This document shows positions 59,290 through 64,000 of a stretch of 64,000 nucleotides of DNA, in pieces; the first letter of the stretch is position 1; each line of letters begins with the position of its first letter. The stretch comes from Candidatus Kouleothrix ribensis. Lineage in GTDB: Bacteria > Chloroflexota > Chloroflexia > Chloroflexales > Roseiflexaceae. The stretch lies in the NCBI GenBank assembly GCA_016722075.1, contig JADKGW010000001.1:2108001-2172000 (forward strand), given 5' to 3'. Made by a program: the position numbers and the translations under genes. The notes beneath the pieces were generated by a model. The model ran no database searches and had not been told where the DNA came from. It worked only from the letters and a program-made list of their open reading frames with translations.

Positions 59290-60738
59290 GTGCGTAGTCG
59301 AGAAGCCACTCTCCTTGTCTTAACGCTGATCATTGCAGCACTCGCGCTGTGGATCGATTTTGCGCCCGATAATCGCTGGCTCGGCCGCGACGTGCGTACG
59401 CGCCTGGGGCTCGACCTGCAGGGCGGCACGCAGGTGCTGCTGCGCGCCCAGGATACCGGCGTGGCCAAAGATGTGATGCAGACCGCCGAGCAGGTGATCG
59501 ACCGGCGCGTGAATGGCCTGGGCCTGAGCGAGACGATCGTGCAGCTCTCGGGCAACGACCGCATTATCGTCGAGCTGCCGGGCGTCACCAACCCCGAGCA
59601 GGTCAGCGAGACGCTGCGCGGCACCGGTAAGCTCGAGTTCATCGCTAATGTCGATGGCCAGGGCTTCTCGCCCGCCGACGCACCGCAGCAAGGCACGATA
59701 GTACGCACCAGCGGCAGCCCGACGCCCCGCGTGCGCAGTACTACCCCCACCACCAGCACCGGCACGCTCTCGGAAACCCAGGCGATCTCGGAGACTGTGC
59801 CGAGCGGGCCGATCTACCAGAGCATCACCGACGGCCGCGACCTGAACACCAGCCAGGTGCAGCCGCGCTTCGGCAATAGCCAGACACCCGGCCGCAATCC
59901 GTTCGCGGTCGGTTTCGCGTTCAACAACGAGTCGGCCACGCGGCTCGAGCGCTTCACCAGCCAGAACATCGGCCGGTTGATGTGCATTGTGCTCGACAAC
60001 GTCGTGAACAGCTGCGCCACCATCCAGGCCGCGCTGATCGCCGGCAGCGGCGAGATCACCACCGCCACGCGGGCCGAGGCCGAGCGGCTATTCACCCAGC
60101 TGAAGTACGGCGCGCTACCCGTGTCGCTCCAGGTCGAGTCGAGCCGCACCGTCTCGGCGACACTCGGGCAAGACTCGGTCAATGCCAGTCTGTTGGCTGG
60201 CGCAGTCGGCCTGATTATCGTCGCGCTGTTCATGATCCTGTACTACCGCCTGCCGGGCGTGCTGGCCACACTGGCGCTGCTGATCTACACGGCGATCAGC
60301 TTCGCGCTGTACCGGCTCATCCCGATCACACTGACGCTGGCCGGTATTGCCGGCTTCATCCTCTCGATCGGCCTGGCGGTCGATGCGAATGTGCTGATCT
60401 TTGCGCGCCTGAAGGAAGAGCTGCGCCGCGGCAAATCGCTGCGCAGCGCAGTCGAGGCCGGCTTCTCAGAGGCATGGCCGGCCATCCGCGACTCGAACGC
60501 GTCGACGCTGATCACCAGCGCGATCCTGTTCGTGTTCGGCAATAGCTTTGGCGTAAGCATTATCAAAGGCTTCGCGCTGACGCTGGGCCTGGGCATTGTG
60601 GTGAGCATGTTCACGGCGATCGTCGTGACCCGCACATTCCTGCGGCTGATTGTGCCGCTGCGCATGGCCCAGAACCCCTGGATGTTCGAGCTTGAGTCGG
60701 CACCCGGCCTCGAGCGCGAGCGTGAGGCGCTGGCCTAG
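59290..60738 (+). CDS. secD: Protein translocase subunit SecD
   Basis: A 482-aa protein starting at GTG 59290, with GGAGG about ten bases upstream. It drives the late, proton-powered stage of Sec export together with SecF and YajC. It has the first transmembrane helix, the conserved D1 motif GLDLQGGTQVLL, a large periplasmic domain (P1) interrupted by a Thr/Pro/Ser-rich linker near residues 140-165 (TPTTSTGTLSET), then helices 2-6 with AGIAGFILSIGLAVDANVLIFARLKEELRRG and RDSNASTLITSAILFVFG. Length is typical of short-form SecD. Confidence 0.96.
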   Translation: MRSREATLLVLTLIIAALALWIDFAPDNRWLGRDVRTRLGLDLQGGTQVLLRAQDTGVAKDVMQTAEQVIDRRVNGLGLSETIVQLSGNDRIIVELPGVTNPEQVSETLRGTGKLEFIANVDGQGFSPADAPQQGTIVRTSGSPTPRVRSTTPTTSTGTLSETQAISETVPSGPIYQSITDGRDLNTSQVQPRFGNSQTPGRNPFAVGFAFNNESATRLERFTSQNIGRLMCIVLDNVVNSCATIQAALIAGSGEITTATRAEAERLFTQLKYGALPVSLQVESSRTVSATLGQDSVNASLLAGAVGLIIVALFMILYYRLPGVLATLALLIYTAISFALYRLIPITLTLAGIAGFILSIGLAVDANVLIFARLKEELRRGKSLRSAVEAGFSEAWPAIRDSNASTLITSAILFVFGNSFGVSIIKGFALTLGLGIVVSMFTAIVVTRTFLRLIVPLRMAQNPWMFELESAPGLEREREALA

Positions 60739-60812
60739 CACATACCGCTAGCATAAGGCTGGCGATCGATCGCTGGAACGCTGTACTCGTCTCGCTGTTA
60801 CAGGCTGGCGAG

Positions 60813-60843
60813 CTGCCAACCTGCCAACCTGCCAACCTGCAAC
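60813..60843. repeat. CTGCCAAC octamer tract
   Basis: Three exact CTGCCAAC units followed by CTGCAAC, between secD and secF. The same word family forms the tract at 9861-9936. It occupies the spacer just before the secF start. Confidence 0.8.
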
Positions 60844-60867
60844 CATAGACTGAGAGTAGCCTGAATT

Positions 60868-61836
60868 ATGGAAAGTATCGTTCGCCATCGCTATATCTGG
60901 TTCTTGCTCTCGCTGCTGATCATCTTGCCTGGGCTGGTGTTTCTGCTGATGCCGGGCGGCGGGCTGCGGCCAAGCATCGACTTCAGCGGCGGCACGCTGT
61001 GGGAGTTCCAGTTCCCCGGCCGCCAGACCAGCGATCTGAATACCGATGAGCTCACCAACCTGTTTGCGCAGCAGGGCTTCGAGGGTGCCAAGGTGCAGAT
61101 CAGCGAGGTGAGCACGCAGGGGCAGACCTTCCCGGCCGTGCTGGTACGCACCAAATCGCTCGACCCGAACAGCGGCGAAGAGCAGCAGCGCACGATCCTG
61201 ACTGCGCTGCAAACCCGCTATGGCAAAGACACCCGGCGCGAGCAGGTGCAGAGCGTCGGCGCCACCGTCAGCCAGGAATCGACCCGCAGCGCGGTGATTG
61301 CCGTGATCGGCGCGAGCGTGGCCATCCTGATCTACCTGACGCTGGCCTTCCGCAAGGCACCGCATCCGATCCGCTACGGCGTGTGCGCAATTGTGGCCAT
61401 GCTGCACGATGTGCTGGTGGTGCTGGGTGTAGCCGCGATCCTGGGCTACTTTACCGGCCTCGAGGTCGATGCGCTGTTCCTCACGGCACTGCTGACAATC
61501 ATTAGCTTCTCGGTACACGACACGATCGTGGTATTCGACCGCGTGCGCGAGAACCTGATCAACCGCCGCGCAAGCGAAACGTTCGAGGCGATCGTCAACC
61601 ACAGCATTGTGCAGACACTACCGCGCTCGATCAATACCCAGCTGACCTCGATGTTCACGCTGACGGCGCTGCTGCTGTTCGGCGGCACAAGCATCCGCAA
61701 CTTCGTGCTGGTGTTGCTGATCGGCCTGATCAGCGGCACATACTCGTCGATCTTCAACGCCGCGCAGCTGCTGGTGGTGTGGGAGAACCAGGAGTGGCGC
61801 AATTGGTTTGGCCGGCGCGAGCAGGCAGCCGCCTAG
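60868..61836 (+). CDS. secF: Protein translocase subunit SecF
   Basis: A 322-aa protein with six transmembrane helices. The conserved N-terminal periplasmic motif is RPSIDFSGGTLWEFQF, and the C-terminal membrane part has VIAVIGASVAILIYLTLAFR, TIISFSVHDTIVVFDRVREN and NTQLTSMFTLTALLLFGGTSIRNFVLVLLIGLISGTYSSIF. It forms the proton-driven complex with SecD encoded 129 bp upstream. The intergenic octamer repeats do not remove a visible ribosome-binding site, although it is weak. Confidence 0.96.
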   Translation: MESIVRHRYIWFLLSLLIILPGLVFLLMPGGGLRPSIDFSGGTLWEFQFPGRQTSDLNTDELTNLFAQQGFEGAKVQISEVSTQGQTFPAVLVRTKSLDPNSGEEQQRTILTALQTRYGKDTRREQVQSVGATVSQESTRSAVIAVIGASVAILIYLTLAFRKAPHPIRYGVCAIVAMLHDVLVVLGVAAILGYFTGLEVDALFLTALLTIISFSVHDTIVVFDRVRENLINRRASETFEAIVNHSIVQTLPRSINTQLTSMFTLTALLLFGGTSIRNFVLVLLIGLISGTYSSIFNAAQLLVVWENQEWRNWFGRREQAAA

Positions 61837-61998
61837 CACGCCAGGGTGTGATTGCGTATGCTGCCCGGGTACCCCTGTGATCGGCCCCCTGCCCCCCAGC
61901 TCCCACACAGGGAGCGGGGGGTATTCTATGCACGCGGGGAGAGGGTACGAGGGGGGGGGACGCACGTAGCCCAGCCTGCTGGGCGAAACCCTCCGTGT

Positions 61999-62142
61999 GA
62001 TACCAAATCCGGTTAATCGCTTGGTTTATGGTGGGGGTTCGGGGGCGGCAAAGCTGCCCCCGAAATGCTCTTTTGGTGTGCGATGCCTGGCTTTGCCAGG
62101 CATCGCACACCAAAACGAACGTAATCAAACGGAGTTGGTATG
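61999..62142. repeat. MITE-like element with terminal inverted repeats and inner palindrome
   Basis: The outer ends ATACCAAATCCG (62000) and, reversed, ATACCAACTCCG (62141) differ by one base. Inside is a perfect 21-bp-arm hairpin (62071-62091 and 62095-62115, TTTTGGTGTGCGATGCCTGG starting arm 1) with a 3-nt loop, plus GGGGGCGGCAAAGCTGCCCCC. It fills most of the 321-bp gap 61837-62157. No coding sequence is present. Confidence 0.8.
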
Positions 62143-62157
62143 AGATGCCTGCCGGCG

Positions 62158-63162
62158 CTAGATCAGGTGCTTGCGCCGCACAGCCTGCTCGACATCGGCC
62201 CGCGACCCGAGCACGATCAGGGTGTCGCCCGGCGCCAGCACGATCGTATCTTTCGGGTTGACCAGCAAGGGGCCGCTCGACCGGCGCAAGGCCAGAATCG
62301 CGATCCCGGTGGTCTGCCGCAGCTGCGCATCGCCGATCGTCATGCCATTCAGCCACGAGTCTGGCCCGACGCGGATCTCCTCCAACCACATCTCAAGCTC
62401 TTCGCTGTGAACCAGCACATCGAGAAAATCCATCACAGCCGGGCGCAGCGCGTGGCCGGCCATGCTGCGGCCGCCCAAAATGTAGGGCGAGATCACCCGA
62501 TTGGCCCCGGCGATCGTCAGCTTGTGTGCCGCCTCGGTGGTAGCCGCGCGCGCCACGATGAACAGCGCGGGGTTGAGCGCCCGCGCCGATAGTGTGATAT
62601 ACACATTCGCCGCGTCGGTATGCACTGCGGTGAGCAGCGCGCGCGCCCGCTCGACCCCGGCGCGCTTGAGCACGTTATCGTCGGAGGCATCGCCCGGCAC
62701 ACACAGGTAGTTGGCTTCGTTGATCGCCTGAATCCGATGCTCCTCGCTGTCGATCACCACAAAGGCGCAGTTCTCGGCCCGCAACTGCTGGCAGGTCTGC
62801 CGCCCAACCCGCCCAAACCCGCACACAATAAAGTGATCTTTGAGCTGTGTAACCCGTTGCTGCATCGATCGCCGCCTGTTCCAATCGAGCTGATTCTCGA
62901 TCACACTCTGCGCCAGGACACCCACCAGATAGTAAAGCGTTCCTACGCCCATCACGATCAGCACGATTGTCAGCAGCTGGCCGCGCGTGTCCGATGGGCG
63001 CAGATCGCTGAAGCCGAGTGTCGAGACGACCAGCACGGCGGTGAACAGCGATTGGATCGCCGTCCAGCCTTCGATCAGCATGAAGCCGATCGTGCCGGCG
63101 AGCAAGACGAGTGCCAGCAGGCCGCAGCCGCGCCGCAGCCGCGTGTTCCAGAGGAAGCCCAT
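62158..63162 (-). CDS. Two-helix potassium channel with RCK (TrkA-N/TrkA-C) domain
   Basis: 334 aa from ATG 63162 (MGFLWNTRLRRG). Two transmembrane helices flank a pore helix and selectivity filter VVSTLGFSDLRP (TLGF in place of TVGY). They are followed by an RCK Rossmann domain (HFIVCGFGRVGRQTCQQL, FVVIDSEEHRIQAINEANYLCV) and a TrkA-C domain (LNGMTIGDAQLRQTTGIAIL to GDTLIVLGSRADVEQAVR). It resembles MthK/YugO-type ligand-gated K+ channels. The filter variation leaves ion selectivity open. A TTGACA sequence lies upstream at 63228-63223 but without a good -10. Confidence 0.88.
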   Translation of the reverse strand: MGFLWNTRLRRGCGLLALVLLAGTIGFMLIEGWTAIQSLFTAVLVVSTLGFSDLRPSDTRGQLLTIVLIVMGVGTLYYLVGVLAQSVIENQLDWNRRRSMQQRVTQLKDHFIVCGFGRVGRQTCQQLRAENCAFVVIDSEEHRIQAINEANYLCVPGDASDDNVLKRAGVERARALLTAVHTDAANVYITLSARALNPALFIVARAATTEAAHKLTIAGANRVISPYILGGRSMAGHALRPAVMDFLDVLVHSEELEMWLEEIRVGPDSWLNGMTIGDAQLRQTTGIAILALRRSSGPLLVNPKDTIVLAPGDTLIVLGSRADVEQAVRRKHLI

Positions 63163-63253
63163 GCTCAACCTGCATAGTCGTCGCGATCTGTCTAGGCCAA
63201 GCATGCATGAAAGCCGCACGCTTGTCAAGCGCGAGCCGATACGCGCACCACGG

Positions 63254-63282
63254 TTGTCAAGCCTGCCGCGCTATGCTAGAAT
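63254..63282 (+). promoter_or_regulatory. Promoter of the right-edge gene, near-leaderless
   Basis: TTGTCA, 17 bp, TAGAAT. The expected transcription start (about 63289) is only some five bases before ATG 63294, and no ribosome-binding site fits in between. Confidence 0.6.
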
Positions 63283-63293
63283 AGGCCGCTTTG

Positions 63294-64000
63294 ATGCGCC
63301 AAACACGTACAATCGCAATACTGCTCGTGCTCGCCGGTGTGGCTGCGGCGGCCGGGTTGGCCTGGGCCGTGCAGCGCCGCCAGGCAGCCTGCCTGCCCAC
63401 GCCCGTACTCGCGGCCGAACTGCTGCCCAACGCCACACTCGCGCCCGATGCGGCCAGCCCCAACCAGGCCGCCGGCTGGGGCTACCGCACCAGCAGCGGC
63501 GTCGCACTCCAGCAGCCGAGCCGGGGCCAGGGCTTCGACCTCGACGGCGACGACCGCGCGCTACAGCTGATCGGCATTGCTAATTATGTCGAGACGCCGG
63601 CAATTCCGGTGCAGCCGGGCCGCAGCTACTGCTTCAGCGGCTTCGCGCTGACCGACCAGGCCGACAAAGGGGCGACCCGCGTGCAGCCGCTGCTTCGCTG
63701 GCTCGACGCGGCCGGCGCCGAGATCGGCACTTCGGCCGGCGACTGGCAGCCGGTGGCGCTGTGGCAGCCCGGCGCCAGCAGCTGGTCGGCGCTGCGCGCA
63801 GCCGGCCGCGCGCCCGATGGCGCGGCGCAGCTGCGCGTGCGGCTGCAGCCGGCCGCCGACAACCGGCTATACCTTGACGCCATGCACGTGCGCACAACCA
63901 GCGCCGCGCCGCCGCCGGCCGAACCGCCCCGGCCGCTGCCGATCACGATCCAGCCCTGGCCAGACGGGTACGCCGCCGCACTGTCGTTCTCGTTCGACTG
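63294..64000 (+). CDS. Secreted protein, probable polysaccharide deacetylase, truncated by the window edge
   Basis: The first 235 codons of a gene that continues beyond the window. An N-terminal hydrophobic segment (TIAILLVLAGVAAAAGLAWAV) acts as signal peptide or anchor. Residues 40-205 form a beta-rich region (YVETPAIPVQPGRSYCFSGF) like a carbohydrate-binding module. The last visible residues, YAAALSFSFDW, match the first motif of NodB-type polysaccharide deacetylases, where the Asp is catalytic. The family call rests on that one motif. Confidence 0.6.
   Translation, partial: MRQTRTIAILLVLAGVAAAAGLAWAVQRRQAACLPTPVLAAELLPNATLAPDAASPNQAAGWGYRTSSGVALQQPSRGQGFDLDGDDRALQLIGIANYVETPAIPVQPGRSYCFSGFALTDQADKGATRVQPLLRWLDAAGAEIGTSAGDWQPVALWQPGASSWSALRAAGRAPDGAAQLRVRLQPAADNRLYLDAMHVRTTSAAPPPAEPPRPLPITIQPWPDGYAAALSFSFD

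Overview
The window is high-GC DNA with long, tightly packed operons, many overlapping ATGA stop/start junctions and GC-rich intergenic repeats. The gene content points to a filamentous phototroph-like or activated-sludge Chloroflexota (class Chloroflexia, Roseiflexaceae/Kouleothrix-like). It includes secreted proteins ending in QYFERG-type repeats, a PGRP-like protein with WYFAEG repeats, DUF4015 and DUF2142/DUF2029 membrane glycosyltransferases, an ECF42-type sigma factor, class III PPK2, and VKOR/DsbA beside SecDF. This taxonomic call is inference; no rRNA is present.

Layout. 1-3700: the trailer-side part of a CRISPR array (28 copies of a 37-nt repeat, leader outside the window to the left, no cas genes here). 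One repeat is split by an IS3-family element at about 1816-3453. 3701-4540: GC-rich intergenic repeats. 4541-9745: a secreted M14 peptidase, two small proteins and a minus-strand operon (di-haem cytochrome c, amidohydrolase, methyltransferase). 10040-27467: a minus-strand block of 13 genes holding one SPASM-like radical SAM enzyme, three B12-binding radical SAM enzymes, two methyltransferases, two GT4 glycosyltransferases, three polytopic sugar-transferase-like membrane proteins, an HPr-kinase-like ATPase and an uncharacterised nucleotidyltransferase. It looks like a surface-glycan or peptide-decoration locus and is the best candidate here for an undescribed pathway. 27751-29692: YCII/DGPF protein with its ECF42 sigma factor. 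30015-36973: PLP enzyme, PPK2, Yip1-like membrane protein and two half-size ABC exporters flanking a DUF385 F420-type reductase. 37056-37690: a truncated luciferase-like gene beside tRNA-Asp and tRNA-Glu. 38447-44697: TPR protein, CPD photolyase, NYN/LOTUS RNA-binding protein, trpF and a Trm112-like protein. 44833-50196: minus-strand cell-envelope genes. 50702-53579: tRNA-Leu, tRNA-Pro and clpC. 53697-56738: a histidine phosphatase gene and, 2.1 kb further on, a partial in-frame copy of its 3' end, with a lower-GC cargo (truncated DUF1906-like gene, Ycf48-like lipoprotein) between them. 57468-61836: GNAT, DsbA, VKOR, secD, secF, an oxidative-folding and export cluster. 62158-64000: a TrkA-N potassium channel and the start of a probable polysaccharide deacetylase that runs off the right edge.

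Several intergenic repeat families recur at distant sites: a ~117-bp element (37782, 50525 inverted, partial near 28283), an ~80-bp GC-rich element (3770 and 57000 inverted), two hairpin elements with a shared frame (14465, 17510), CTGCCAAC-type octamer tracts (9861, 60813) and a palindromic MITE-like element (61999). These are the parts least explained by the gene annotation. All functional calls come from reading motifs by eye; no database search was run.
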